A stretch of DNA of 64,000 nucleotides from NCBI GenBank assembly GCA_934670175.1, contig CAKUOX010000006.1, positions 1-64,000 on the forward strand, read 5' to 3'. Source of the stretch: an uncultured Clostridia bacterium. Its GTDB lineage: Bacteria > Bacillota > Clostridia > Christensenellales > Aristaeellaceae. The translations under genes were made by a program, and so were the position numbers. Position 1 is the stretch's first letter; each line of letters begins with the position of its first letter. The notes under the pieces were generated by a model that did no database searches, was not told where the DNA came from, and saw nothing but the letters and a program-made list of their open reading frames with translations. Below, in pieces: positions 1-8,470 of this stretch.

Positions 1-171
1 GCCCAGCGGCGTGTACGGTGGGCACGGGGCGATTTTTGCGTCGGAAAATCTCATTTTCCAGAGCAAAAATCGTTTCCTTGCAGTTTTTGCGCCCGGAAAT
101 CTGAAGGATTTCAGCAAAAACTGGTGAGGGTGGCAGTGGCGGGGGAGCTTGCTTCCCCGTCCACATGCTTA
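1..171 (+). repeat. Modular palindromic intergenic repeat R1, copy A (cut by window edge)
   Basis: This stretch holds no gene. Its ends (about 1-24 and 126-162) match, in inverse orientation, the repeat at about 59660-59780. About 100 bases are inserted between them. The insert is two adjacent hairpins, with arms CGATTTTTGC/GCAAAAATCG and CAGTTTTTGC/GCAAAAACTG. The same insert is present at about 30270-30385. The left end lies outside the window, so the full element cannot be delimited. Confidence 0.75.
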
Positions 172-242
172 TTGAAGTGCAGGGTTCGGCAAAGCCAGAG
201 CCTTGCGGGTCAATGGCCTTCCCAAAGAGACACCGGCAATTC
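172..242 (-). repeat. Three-way-junction repeat R3, copy 1
   Basis: Read on the minus strand, this begins GAATTGCCGGTG and ends CACTTCAA just after the spoIVB stop. It follows the window-wide plan: an outer GAATT arm, a first hairpin, then a GCAA...TTGC hairpin. The outer 3' arm is degraded here. Related copies lie near 14.1, 15.3, 17.7, 22.2, 30.1 and 35.5 kb. Confidence 0.6.
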
Positions 243-243
243 T

Positions 244-1329
244 TTACGCCGCCTTCAGGCCGGTCTCCGCCGCGTCCAGCATGGCGTCCACGCCGGTACC
301 GTAGCCGCGCGTCGGATCGTTCACAAACACATGGGTCACCGCGCCGACGATGTGCCCATCCTGAATGAGCGGACTGCCTGACATGCCCTGCACGATGCCG
401 CCCGCTGCGTCGATCAGCCGCGCGTCGGTCACATGCACCACGATGGAGCGAACCGGCGAAGCGCCGCGCGCTTCAGTGTGCTCGATCTCGCAGTCGAACG
501 CCTCCACCTTATCCGAAATGGTGGTCAGCAGCTGCGCACTTCCGACCCTCGCCCTGCCCACGGGCAATCCCTCGGGATACATCAAATCCGATACATCCGC
601 AGCATAATAGCTTCCGTAGATGCCCAGCTCTCCGTTGACGGACACCTCGCCGATCGGCTGCGTCTCGCCCAGAAAATCGCCCACGATCTCACCGGGCCGT
701 CCCTTTTCGCCGCGCTCGATCTGCACGACCCTGCTGTTATACAGCCCGCCCTCTGAGACCGGCAGCGTTACGCCCGTATCCACATCCGAAATGGCGTGGC
801 CAAGCGCGCCGAAGGCGCCGCTTTCCGGGTCGATAAAGGTCAGCGTGCCCACGCCCGCCGTGCTGGTGCGCACCCACGCGCCGATGCGCGTCTGTCCATC
901 GCGCGGATCGGCCACGGGCGTCAGCTCCGTCTGCTTCTCGCGACTGCCGCGCATGACCGTCACCGTCGCGCACTCGCCCGCGCGCAGCAGCGTTGCCAGT
1001 TCAGCTGCGCTGTTGACCGCCTTGCCATTGATGCGCGTGATCACGTCGCCGGCCTTCAGCCCCGCCTGCTGCGCAGGACTTCTGGTTTTTCCGATGTCCG
1101 AGGTGCCGACCACGATCAGTCCCTCCGTATTGATGGCGATTCCCACCGACTTGCCGCCGGGAATCAGCTGCCGCTGCGCCGTTTCCGCCACGCCGCTCTC
1201 CATCAGCGTCAGACTCGTGCGCTGCGCCGTTTCCGGCGTACTGCCCTGCGCGGACAGTGCCAGCGCCACCGCGCCCGCCAGCGCCAGCAGCCGCAGCCGC
1301 CCGAGCGGCGCCTTCCGCATTACTTTCAT
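244..1329 (-). CDS. spoIVB: SpoIVB stage IV sporulation protease (peptidase S55)
   Basis: Forespore-secreted serine protease that in the Bacillus model cleaves SpoIVFA and so triggers pro-sigma-K processing. An N-terminal hydrophobic segment (about residues 12-29) is followed by a PDZ domain (about 65-130) and the S55 domain. The likely catalytic His is in GALGHAI (H178) and the Ser in GMSGSP (S317). At 361 residues it is somewhat shorter than the Bacillus protein. The start at 1329 is preferred over an upstream in-frame codon because a GGGGGTGA ribosome site lies just before it. No convincing sigma-G promoter was found upstream. Family assignment is secure; the developmental role is inherited from the family. 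Confidence 0.95.
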   Translation of the reverse strand: MKVMRKAPLGRLRLLALAGAVALALSAQGSTPETAQRTSLTLMESGVAETAQRQLIPGGKSVGIAINTEGLIVVGTSDIGKTRSPAQQAGLKAGDVITRINGKAVNSAAELATLLRAGECATVTVMRGSREKQTELTPVADPRDGQTRIGAWVRTSTAGVGTLTFIDPESGAFGALGHAISDVDTGVTLPVSEGGLYNSRVVQIERGEKGRPGEIVGDFLGETQPIGEVSVNGELGIYGSYYAADVSDLMYPEGLPVGRARVGSAQLLTTISDKVEAFDCEIEHTEARGASPVRSIVVHVTDARLIDAAGGIVQGMSGSPLIQDGHIVGAVTHVFVNDPTRGYGTGVDAMLDAAETGLKAA

Positions 1330-1554
1330 ATTTGTATCACCCCCGCTGCATTTTGCGATCTGATATGCGATCGCATGCTTACTTTCTCCGCGCCAAACGC
1401 CGCGCATGCTGCCAATTTGTCAGCTATGCTGGGAATTTCCCGCATTCAAAGGCGCGCGCGGCAGCTGCGGCCGCATTCGCGGCAAACACTTCCGCAATTA
1501 CCAGGATTTTAACCGCGTTCACCCGCAAATAAACCATTTTTCGCCGAAAAACAG

Positions 1555-1583
1555 TTGCGCTCGCGCCGCGAAACGTCTATAAT
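1555..1583 (+). promoter_or_regulatory. Sigma-A type promoter of tilS-hpt
   Basis: TTGCGC (1555-1560), a 17-base spacer and a consensus TATAAT (1578-1583) lie 27 bases upstream of the tilS ATG. Confidence 0.7.
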
Positions 1584-1609
1584 AAGAGAATATTGTGGAG
1601 GATTTTGCG

Positions 1610-2953
1610 ATGGCAGCTGCTTCGATCGCTCAACTCGATTTTGCCGAAATGCGCGGCCGTCACCTGCTGATCGCGCTTTCCGGCGGTGCGGATTCCGTGG
1701 CGCTGGCGGTGCTGCTGAAGGATGCGGCGGATGACTGTGCGCTGACGCTCAGCGCCGCGCACCTGAACCATGGCATCCGCGGCGCGGACGCCGATGCGGA
1801 TGAGATCTTCTGTCGTGCGCTCTGCGAAAGGCTTGGCATACCGCTGATTTCAAAGCGAATCGACGTGCCCGCCCTCGCCGGGCAGCGCGGCGAGGGGCTC
1901 GAAACCGCTGCGCGGGAGGCGCGGCATGCCTTTCTGGAGGCGGCGCGGCAGCGCTGCGGCGCGGACTATATCGCACTGGCGCATCACCTGAACGACCAGG
2001 CCGAAACCGTACTGATGCACCTGCTGCGCGGTGCGGGCATGGATGGCGCAGGCGGCATGGCGCGCCTGTCCGGACGGCTGTATCGGCCGCTGCTGGGCAT
2101 CCGAAAGTGTGAGCTGACCGCATATCTCCGCGCGCGCGGCCTTACCTGGCGCGAGGATCAAACCAACGCCGAGGCGCACACGCCGCGAAATGCGCTTCGG
2201 CTGAATGTATTGCCCGCGATCGAGGAATGCTATCCCTCAGCTGTCGAAGCCATCGCGCGCTTTGCTGGCTACGCGCGCATCGAGAACGACTACATGAACG
2301 CGCAGGCGCGCCGTTATCTGGCTTCAAACCGCGAGCTCGGCGTCTACGGCTGCCGCCTGCGGCTTAAATCCATGCCGCACGAGGCAATTCTGCGGCGCGC
2401 GATACGCGAGATCGTCGGAAGCGCGCTCTGCGGTGCAAAGCTGGACGAGCTGATTGCGCTGTGCGCGCGCCCACGCGGCAAAACGGATATTTCGCGCGCG
2501 CTGATCGCGGAAAAAACGCCCGACGCACTGTATTTTCTCCAGCGGGGTGCTCAAAAAGTCGCGCCAGCCGCATTGAATTTGTGCGGCTGGACGGTGCTTG
2601 AGGGCATATGCCGGATATTGGCAGCGCCGGATACGGGCGAGATCGCGCGCGATGATCCAAACGACGAGCTGCTCGATGCCGATGTCCTGCATGGCGCCGA
2701 GCTGCGCACGCGCCGCGGCGGTGACCGCTTTCATCCGCTGGGCGCGCCCGGCGACCGGCTGCTCTCGGATTACCTGACTGACCGGCGCATCGACCGGCCC
2801 TTGCGCGATTTCCTGCCGCTGGTAGCGGTGGGCGGCCGCATACTGTGGGTCTGCGGCATGGGCATTGCCGAGGAAGCCAAAATTACTCCAAACACCCGGC
2901 GCACGCTGCGCCTGAAGCTATATCCCATTACCGATGAAAAAACCGGAGGTTGA
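1610..2953 (+). CDS. tilS: tRNA(Ile)-lysidine synthase
   Basis: ATP-dependent enzyme that adds lysine to C34 of tRNA-Ile(CAU) so that it reads AUA. The PP-loop motif SGGADS lies at residues 24-29, followed by HLNHGIRG and HHLNDQAET, both typical of TilS. The C-terminal part carries the TilS substrate-binding region. I chose ATG 1610 because GTGGAGGA sits about nine bases before it; the longer GTG-initiated form would start inside that ribosome site. The order tilS-hpt-ftsH is a conserved Firmicutes arrangement, and the hpt start follows the tilS stop by 5 bases. The 447-residue length is normal. Confidence 0.96.
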   Translation: MAAASIAQLDFAEMRGRHLLIALSGGADSVALAVLLKDAADDCALTLSAAHLNHGIRGADADADEIFCRALCERLGIPLISKRIDVPALAGQRGEGLETAAREARHAFLEAARQRCGADYIALAHHLNDQAETVLMHLLRGAGMDGAGGMARLSGRLYRPLLGIRKCELTAYLRARGLTWREDQTNAEAHTPRNALRLNVLPAIEECYPSAVEAIARFAGYARIENDYMNAQARRYLASNRELGVYGCRLRLKSMPHEAILRRAIREIVGSALCGAKLDELIALCARPRGKTDISRALIAEKTPDALYFLQRGAQKVAPAALNLCGWTVLEGICRILAAPDTGEIARDDPNDELLDADVLHGAELRTRRGGDRFHPLGAPGDRLLSDYLTDRRIDRPLRDFLPLVAVGGRILWVCGMGIAEEAKITPNTRRTLRLKLYPITDEKTGG

Positions 2954-2958
2954 CTTGC

Positions 2959-3507
2959 ATGAAAAACGACATCGCGAAGATCCTGATCTCGGAAGAACAG
3001 CTCAAAAAGCGCATCCGCGAAATGGGCGCTGAAATCGCCCGTGACTATGCCGGAAAGACCCCCACGATGGTCTGCATTCTGAAGGGCGCCGTGATGTTTT
3101 ACACGGATCTGCTGCGCAACATCCCGATCCCGCTGACGATGGATTTCATGGCGGTCTCCAGCTACGGCAACAAAACCAAGTCCTCCGGCGAGGTCGAGAT
3201 CCGCAAGGATCTCTCCACCTCCATCGAGGGCAAGGATGTAATCATTGTGGAGGATATCGTGGATTCAGGCTTCACGCTGAGCTATCTGACGCGCATGCTC
3301 GCTTCGCGCGGCGCGGCCAGCATTCGCCTGTGCACGCTGCTGGACAAGCCCGCGCGCCGCGCGCCCGGCATCACGCTGAGATCTGATTACTCCGGCTTCG
3401 TAGTAGGCGATGAATTCGTGGTGGGCTATGGCCTGGACTATGCCGAGCTGTACCGCAACCTGCCCTATATCGGCGTTCTGAAGCCCGAGGTATACAGCTG
3501 TGAATAA
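2959..3507 (+). CDS. hpt: Hypoxanthine (guanine) phosphoribosyltransferase
   Basis: Converts hypoxanthine or guanine plus PRPP to IMP or GMP. The PRPP-binding signature EDIVDSG is at about residues 98-104, and the 182-residue length is normal. ATG 2959 follows GGAGG (2945-2949) by nine bases, so the upstream in-frame TTG is unlikely to be the start. It sits between tilS and ftsH as in many Firmicutes. It could recapture hypoxanthine released by the nucleoside-salvage operon at 23.6-28.7 kb; that link is inference. Confidence 0.96.
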   Translation: MKNDIAKILISEEQLKKRIREMGAEIARDYAGKTPTMVCILKGAVMFYTDLLRNIPIPLTMDFMAVSSYGNKTKSSGEVEIRKDLSTSIEGKDVIIVEDIVDSGFTLSYLTRMLASRGAASIRLCTLLDKPARRAPGITLRSDYSGFVVGDEFVVGYGLDYAELYRNLPYIGVLKPEVYSCE

Positions 3508-3516
3508 ACGCGGCGG

Positions 3517-3640
3517 TTTATACTGCGTTTAAATAACCGGTATAAAATCATAGACAGGTGAGTGACGATCAAGCGAAGCGGCGGTACGCAGGCTTCGGAT
3601 CGATCTAAGCTCGCCCGGGTCGTCAACCTGAAAGAGAGGA
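3517..3640 (+). promoter_or_regulatory. Possible ftsH promoter and structured 5' leader
   Basis: A weak TTTATA (3517-3522), an 18-base spacer and TATAAA (3541-3546) precede about 100 bases rich in complementary segments. Examples are CGAAGC with GCTTCG, and GACGATC-like with GGTCGTC-like. The leader runs to the AGAGAGGA ribosome site of ftsH. It matches no riboswitch I recognise. Confidence 0.35.
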
Positions 3641-3647
3641 TTTCGGT

Positions 3648-5726
3648 TTGAAGAAGAAAAAACGCTTATTGCAGGGCCCAGTGATGTGCATGCTGGTGCT
3701 GTGCATGATACTGGCCGTGGTCTGGGCGCTGGATTACGACACGACGGCGCAGCCAGTCAAGCTGAGCTATTCCGAATTTTTGGAATGGGTCGAAGCGGAT
3801 CTGCGCGCGGCCAACGGTGAAACGCTTCCCGAAGCGCAGCGCGATATGTCCATCCAGAGCGTCATCATTCAGCAAAAGACGCTCTACGGTCTAAAGGAAA
3901 ACAGCGATATTCCCACTTCAAAGTTCCCTTCGGAATATGACTTCAGCGTCATCGTGCCGAGCGAGGAACAGTTCTACTCCGACGTCAGCAAGATCTATTC
4001 CGACGTGCTGGGACATGAAGTGCGCCCCACCGAATACGCCTTTACCTTTGCCACGGCGCTGCCGCAGCAGGCCTCTTGGATCGTTGAATGGCTGCCGACG
4101 ATCGTCTTATTGGTGATGATTGCGCTGCTCTGGCTCTTCATGATACGCCAGCAGACCGGCGGCAAGGGCGGCATGATGGGCTTTGGCAAGTCCCGCGCGC
4201 GCCAGACCGATCCCGCGTCCAACAAGGTCACCTTCAAGGATGTGGCCGGCGCGGATGAGGAAAAGGAAGAGCTGGCGGAAATCGTACAGTTTTTGAAGAA
4301 CCCGAAGAAGTTTACCCGCGTAGGCGCAAAGATCCCGACGGGCGTGCTGCTGGTCGGCCCTCCGGGCACGGGCAAAACGCTGCTGGCGCGCGCCGTGGCC
4401 GGTGAAGCGGGCGTACCGTTCTTCACCATTTCCGGCTCGGACTTTGTAGAAATGTTCGTCGGCGTCGGTGCAAGCCGCGTGCGCGACCTGTTCTCCGAGG
4501 CCAAGAAAAACGCACCCGCGATTGTATTCATCGATGAGATCGACGCCGTAGGCCGCCAGCGCGGCGCAGGTTTGGGCGGCGGACACGATGAGCGCGAGCA
4601 AACGCTCAACCAGCTGCTGGTGGAAATGGACGGCTTTACGCACAACGAGGGCGTTATCGTGATGGCCGCCACCAACCGCAGCGACGTATTGGATCCGGCG
4701 CTGCTGCGTCCCGGCCGCTTCGACCGGCGCATCGTGGTCAACTATCCGGACGTCATCGGCCGCGAGGAGATTCTGAAGGTACATTCGCGCAACAAGCCGC
4801 TGGCGAATGATGTGGATCTGAAGGTGCTGGCGCGGCGCACGCCGTATTTCACCGGCGCAGATCTGATGAACGTGATGAACGAGGCCGCACTGCTCACCGC
4901 ACGCAGGGGGCTGAATGAGATCACCATGGCTGCCATTGAGGAAGCCGTCACCCGCGTGGTGGCCGGACCGGAAAAGCGCAGCAAGAAGGTCACGGATATG
5001 GATCGGCGACTCGTGGCGTACCACGAGGGCGGCCACGCCATCGTAGCCTATTATATTCCGGAATGTGACAAGGTGCACGAGATCACCACCATCCCCCGCG
5101 GTCAGGCGGGCGGCTACACCATGTATCTGCCGCAGGAGGAATTCAGCTATGTGACCACCGCGCGCATGCGCGCGCAGATGGCCAGCCTGATGGGCGGCCG
5201 CGTGGCGGAGGCCATCGTATTCAACGACATTTCTACCGGCGCTTCGAGCGACATCAAGCGCGCTACGGAGATCGCGCGCGGCATGGTAACGGAATACGGC
5301 ATGAGCGAAAAGCTCGGCCCCGTGTTCCTGGGCACCGAGCATGAGGTTTTCCTGGGCAAGAGCTTCTCTCAGCAGAATTCCGGCTTCTCCGAGCAGGTGA
5401 ACGAACTGATCGACTCCGAGGTGCGCGCGCTGCTGTGCGGCGCTTACAAGCGCGCTGAAGACATTCTGAACGCACATAGGGATCAGCTGGACGCGCTGGC
5501 CGCGCTGCTGATCGAGCGCGAACGGCTGGATGACGTCGAATTCGATTGCTTCATGAAGGGCAAGGCGCTGCCCGTGCGCGAAGCCATTGATCCCGCCGAA
5601 GAAGCTGTGTCGGAGGATGACAGCGACGCTTCCGCGCCCGACGCGAGCGGCAAGTCTGCCCCCGAAGAGGGCGGCACGGTCATTGCCCCCGAGGATGACG
5701 ACAGCGGCGATATGCCCGCCATCTAA
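3648..5726 (+). CDS. ftsH: ATP-dependent zinc metalloprotease FtsH
   Basis: Membrane-bound AAA+ protease that degrades misfolded membrane proteins and regulators. A first membrane helix (about residues 11-28) is followed by a roughly 115-residue extracytoplasmic domain and a second helix (about 149-166). The AAA module has Walker A GPPGTGKT at 237-244 and the SRH region. The zinc site is HEGGH at 459-463, where HEAGH is commoner. The last 50 residues are acidic and low-complexity. The start is a TTG at 3648 supported by AGAGAGGA ten bases upstream. No ATG fits as well. Confidence 0.97.
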   Translation: MKKKKRLLQGPVMCMLVLCMILAVVWALDYDTTAQPVKLSYSEFLEWVEADLRAANGETLPEAQRDMSIQSVIIQQKTLYGLKENSDIPTSKFPSEYDFSVIVPSEEQFYSDVSKIYSDVLGHEVRPTEYAFTFATALPQQASWIVEWLPTIVLLVMIALLWLFMIRQQTGGKGGMMGFGKSRARQTDPASNKVTFKDVAGADEEKEELAEIVQFLKNPKKFTRVGAKIPTGVLLVGPPGTGKTLLARAVAGEAGVPFFTISGSDFVEMFVGVGASRVRDLFSEAKKNAPAIVFIDEIDAVGRQRGAGLGGGHDEREQTLNQLLVEMDGFTHNEGVIVMAATNRSDVLDPALLRPGRFDRRIVVNYPDVIGREEILKVHSRNKPLANDVDLKVLARRTPYFTGADLMNVMNEAALLTARRGLNEITMAAIEEAVTRVVAGPEKRSKKVTDMDRRLVAYHEGGHAIVAYYIPECDKVHEITTIPRGQAGGYTMYLPQEEFSYVTTARMRAQMASLMGGRVAEAIVFNDISTGASSDIKRATEIARGMVTEYGMSEKLGPVFLGTEHEVFLGKSFSQQNSGFSEQVNELIDSEVRALLCGAYKRAEDILNAHRDQLDALAALLIERERLDDVEFDCFMKGKALPVREAIDPAEEAVSEDDSDASAPDASGKSAPEEGGTVIAPEDDDSGDMPAI

Positions 5727-5752
5727 GGTTTGCGCATTGCATTTTAATCATT

Positions 5753-5790
5753 TCGCCCCGACCGGCCTGTGCCGAGTCGGGGCGATTCTT
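5753..5790 (+). terminator. Terminator of the tilS-hpt-ftsH run
   Basis: A perfect 10-bp stem, TCGCCCCGAC (5753-5762) with GTCGGGGCGA (5776-5785), is followed by a short T-rich tail. It could also stop the convergent DUF1653 transcript. Confidence 0.8.
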
Positions 5791-5886
5791 ATATTGCATA
5801 TTATGCTGGCAAAAATGCCGTGCCTGCCAGCGTTCCAGGAGACGCGGGCTCCATGTGGGCCTCAGCGTCATCAAACTTTCAGACCC

Positions 5887-6135
5887 TCAATGCCCTGCAA
5901 CGCTTGCTATCTCCTGCAATTCAAAGCGATACACCTGCGGCGCATCTGGATACTTCTGACGATCGACCCTGCTCAGGAACATATCGAGCGGCCGAACCCA
6001 CAGCCCGCCGTCGCCGTATAGCTTTCGATAAACGACGCACGGCGCACCGGTCTCTGCGTCGCAGGCCACAGCCTCAACCAGATAATAGTCCCCCTTGAAA
6101 TGCCGATATACGCGGCCTACCTGTATCTCACGCAT
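5887..6135 (-). CDS. DUF1653 domain protein
   Basis: An 82-residue protein that begins REIQVGRVYRHFKG and contains VVYRKLYGDGGLWVRPLDMF, the typical pattern of the small DUF1653 family. The function of that family is not established. It makes up the whole protein, with no signal peptide or membrane segment. AGGGGA lies about eight bases upstream of the ATG. It is convergent with ftsH and stands alone. About 240 bases without a clear gene separate it from the membrane protein upstream. Confidence 0.8.
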   Translation of the reverse strand: MREIQVGRVYRHFKGDYYLVEAVACDAETGAPCVVYRKLYGDGGLWVRPLDMFLSRVDRQKYPDAPQVYRFELQEIASVAGH

Positions 6136-6374
6136 GGCAGATTCCCCTTTCGTTCTCTGCGTTCATTCTATCACGGCTCCGCCCATAGCGTCAAGAATGG
6201 CGCGCCCTGTGCAGCTGGCAAGATACAGTAGCCGTACTCCGGCGCAGTGTCACATCGTCAGTGCCAATCATGATCTTCCATCAGATTCGCGCGACTCTCA
6301 ACCATCCAATCACCAAAAGCGCGACGTCAGCAATCACGAATACGCTGCAAAAGCGGAGGATCAAAGCATCGCCT
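6136..6374. other. Intergenic stretch with possible frameshifted coding remnant
   Basis: On the minus strand, in the frame next to the upstream gene, a short run encodes a hydrophobic segment (VFVIADVALLVIGWLRVARI-like) ending near 6290. It could be a tiny membrane peptide from a TTG start, or the displaced C-terminus of the neighbouring membrane protein. Nothing else was recognised here. Confidence 0.3.
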
Positions 6375-6989
6375 TCATTTAGTTGTCGAATGCACCTTGT
6401 ATGGGCGCCTTATTCCTGCCATGATCTCCAGAAGCGTACCGATTCCAAGCAAAATGCCGCACAGCCCGATCCGAAGATACAGCGCCGCGTGGATGCACGC
6501 CTGGTAGATATAGGTATAGCTGTCGCCGCCGAAAGTCGTATCGAGCTCAAAATACCTACCGCCCCAGAACAGGATCACCAGACCCATTATTTGCAGGATA
6601 GCGCCCACTGCAATCGCCAGCATAGACGGCTCCTGTGCCAATTCACCCTCCATCGTTTGAGGCTTGTCTACCGATTCCGAATCGGTCGCCGGCTGCACTT
6701 TTTTCGCCTTCTGTCGCCTCTCCTCGATCCTGCAGATTTCAGCATACTCCTCATCTGTCACCTTGAGAGCACGCTTCTGCATTCTGTAAAAGCGCCATAC
6801 TCCATCAGCGGCAGTATCGCGACATGGGTAACCGCTAAGCTCCGCCAGGTACTGCGTGTTATACTCGTCTGGAGCATATTCCCTGATCTCCTCGTATAGC
6901 CCCAGCGAAATCAAAAGCTCCTCACGCTGCCTTTTCTGTTCCTGTGCCTGCTCTTCCCTGCTTTTTGCAAGAAACTCCGCGACTGTCAT
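6375..6989 (-). CDS. Putative membrane protein of unknown function
   Basis: Not recognised. The 204-residue protein has a charged, probably helical N-terminal half rich in Glu, Lys and Arg (residues 1-25 look coiled-coil-like). A linker leads to two predicted membrane helices, LAIAVGAILQIMGLVILFW and a second near the C-terminus. ATG 6989 is chosen because GGAGGG lies nine bases upstream. The in-frame ATG at 7004 overlaps that ribosome site. Base composition is AT-richer than the neighbours, and the gene stands between the single tRNA gene and DUF1653, so acquisition is possible. A hydrophobic run in another frame just downstream raises the possibility of a frameshift. Confidence 0.65.
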   Translation of the reverse strand: MTVAEFLAKSREEQAQEQKRQREELLISLGLYEEIREYAPDEYNTQYLAELSGYPCRDTAADGVWRFYRMQKRALKVTDEEYAEICRIEERRQKAKKVQPATDSESVDKPQTMEGELAQEPSMLAIAVGAILQIMGLVILFWGGRYFELDTTFGGDSYTYIYQACIHAALYLRIGLCGILLGIGTLLEIMAGIRRPYKVHSTTK

Positions 6990-7142
6990 ACTTTTTCCCT
7001 CCATTACAAATAATACGCATTTGCGTTTATTGTATTCTAACACATAGTCAAAGGCAGTGCAAGCAGCAGGTACACAGAACTCACATTCAAATTGCAAAGA
7101 ACCGCATTTTCAGGCAAATTGCATTTTCAGCATGAAAGCAAT

Positions 7143-7166
7143 AAAAAAACCGCCATTTCTGACGGC
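7143..7166 (-). terminator. Terminator of tRNA-Thr
   Basis: On the minus strand CCGTC and GGCGG form a short stem followed by a run of seven T, just past the CCA end of the tRNA. Confidence 0.8.
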
Positions 7167-7170
7167 TTTC

Positions 7171-7246
<76 letters not shown>

Positions 7247-7269
7247 GCATCTCGTTTGACGCGAGATTT

Positions 7270-7298
7270 ATTATACTACATGTTCCTCAAAAAAGCAA
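7270..7298 (-). promoter_or_regulatory. Promoter of tRNA-Thr
   Basis: On the minus strand TTGCTT (7293-7298), a 17-base spacer and a perfect TATAAT (7270-7275) lie 24 bases before the tRNA 5' end. Confidence 0.85.
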
Positions 7299-7674
7299 GG
7301 GGTTTTAGAAGTTTTTTTATAATTAACAATTGGCACTGTATGCGTAGCAGGTGCTATCACTTTTCATCCATCATTGTATTCGCCGTATTCCATCAGCCTG
7401 GTCAGATCTCGCTCATTTTGCCCCGACAGCATACTTGATGCTATCAGCAGAGCGTTGCACGTCAGCCGCGCGCATTTGTGCAGTTTGCTCATACATTCTG
7501 TCCATCTTTGCCAAATATCGCTTCACTGTCGCGCATTCAAGCGCCGTTTATGACGATTTTCTGACGGACGTAAAATCCAGCCTCCGGTTTTTACCAGTTT
7601 TTCAAATAATGCATATCCATGCGCCGACGGATGCAAAACAGCCGTTAATTGACTGCAAAATCGCAAAAATATGC
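7299..7674. other. Gene-free stretch
   Basis: About 375 AT-richer bases between the tRNA promoter and the next promoter. I saw no open frame with a ribosome site, no RNA I could name, and no repeat of the R1-R3 families. Confidence 0.5.
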
Positions 7675-7703
7675 TTGACAGGGCTCAAAATACTGCATAT
7701 AAT
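7675..7703 (+). promoter_or_regulatory. Consensus sigma-A promoter of the small HPr-like gene
   Basis: A perfect TTGACA (7675-7680), a 17-base spacer and a perfect TATAAT (7698-7703). Such a strong promoter for a 78-residue protein implies high expression or a repressible unit. Confidence 0.9.
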
Positions 7704-7709
7704 ACGCTC

Positions 7710-7826
7710 GACCTGAGGGCAATGGCGCAGGGTGCCAGAGCCAGAGGGTCGTTTCCCCGCCGTGCGGCGCTGCACATCTGCCGCTTGGGGGAAACTCGAC
7801 CAGATCATCGAAACGACATCACTCAG
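7710..7826 (+). promoter_or_regulatory. Structured 5' leader RNA of unknown class
   Basis: About 130 bases separate the promoter from the start codon. A long stem pairs GGTCG+TTTCCCC (7747-7758) with GGGGAAA (7788-7794) and CGACC (7797-7801), leaving a two-base bulge. Inside it GCGGC (7764-7768) pairs with GCCGC (7780-7784). The fold matches no riboswitch class I can name and no terminator T-run follows it. Confidence 0.5.
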
Positions 7827-7839
7827 AAAGGAGATAAAC

Positions 7840-8076
7840 ATGATCAAAATTATGCTGATTTCCAATACGGAAACCTTTATCGAAAAGGTTCAGAAGTGCT
7901 ATGGCGACGTTCTGCTGCACCTGCCGGACGGCACAACCTGCAGCCTGAAAAACGACCACACCGCGCTGCAGATGCTCAAGCTGCTGCACAGCACCAACGA
8001 AGCGCTAAACATCAGCCTGACCGACGTGCGCGACTATGGCCCCATCATCAACTACATGATGGACGCGGCGGCCTGA
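7840..8076 (+). CDS. Small HPr-like protein
   Basis: A 78-residue protein of unproven function. ATG 7840 follows AAAGGAG by seven bases; the longer in-frame start lies in the structured leader and is rejected. It resembles small HPr-fold proteins found in Clostridia: a first strand MIKIMLISN, a helix with FIEKVQ, a strand pair around VLLHLPDGTTCSL, a helix LQMLKLL and a last strand LNISLTDV. The HPr phosphorylatable His near residue 15 is not present, so it cannot act as a normal PTS phosphocarrier. The next gene is fructose-bisphosphate aldolase, from its own promoter. The fold assignment is tentative. Confidence 0.55.
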   Translation: MIKIMLISNTETFIEKVQKCYGDVLLHLPDGTTCSLKNDHTALQMLKLLHSTNEALNISLTDVRDYGPIINYMMDAAA

Positions 8077-8410
8077 TTTAAATTGATACCCGCAAAATGG
8101 CGGTGCCTTCGCTCCGCCTGACTCAATCCTGCCTCAATAATATAATCTGTGCTTGAGTGACATTCGATGATGCTGGAACATCGCTAAACGGCGCTGACGG
8201 CCGAGATACGGTCGAGCCGCTTTGATATACTTTAGGATCGGCCGCCGCTGCATGCGGCGGTCTTGTGCTTGTCAAAAAGAATTTTTGACAAACAAGTGGA
8301 CGGGGAAGCAGGCTCCCCCGCCACCGCGCCCTCACCGGGGCACATAGGCTCCCGGGCAGACGTCCAAATTTGATATTTGGTTAAAATCCCCTGCAAGGCG
8401 GCACATTTGC
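8077..8410. repeat. Intergenic stretch with R1 repeat copy B
   Basis: A GC-rich hairpin GCCGCCGC/GCGGCGGT (about 8240-8263) probably ends the upstream transcript. It is followed by an inverted hairpin built on CTTGTCAAAAA/TTTTTGACAA (about 8269-8294) and then GTGGACGGGGAAGC...CCCCCGCCACC. This matches copy D (59660-59720). The distal half is truncated compared with copy D. No gene was seen. Confidence 0.7.
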
Positions 8411-8438
8411 TTGATTTAATCCGCCGTTGTGGTATAAT
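8411..8438 (+). promoter_or_regulatory. Promoter of fba
   Basis: TTGATT (8411-8416), a 16-base spacer and TATAAT (8433-8438), 33 bases before the start codon. Confidence 0.75.
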
Positions 8439-8470
8439 ACATACAGTCCTATATGATAAGGGGTGTTTAT

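Noticed and set aside
1330..1460. Sigma-G promoter for spoIVB
   Set aside because: TGAAT and CATAGCT are present but only 15 bases apart, and other candidates match poorly. No site was good enough to report.
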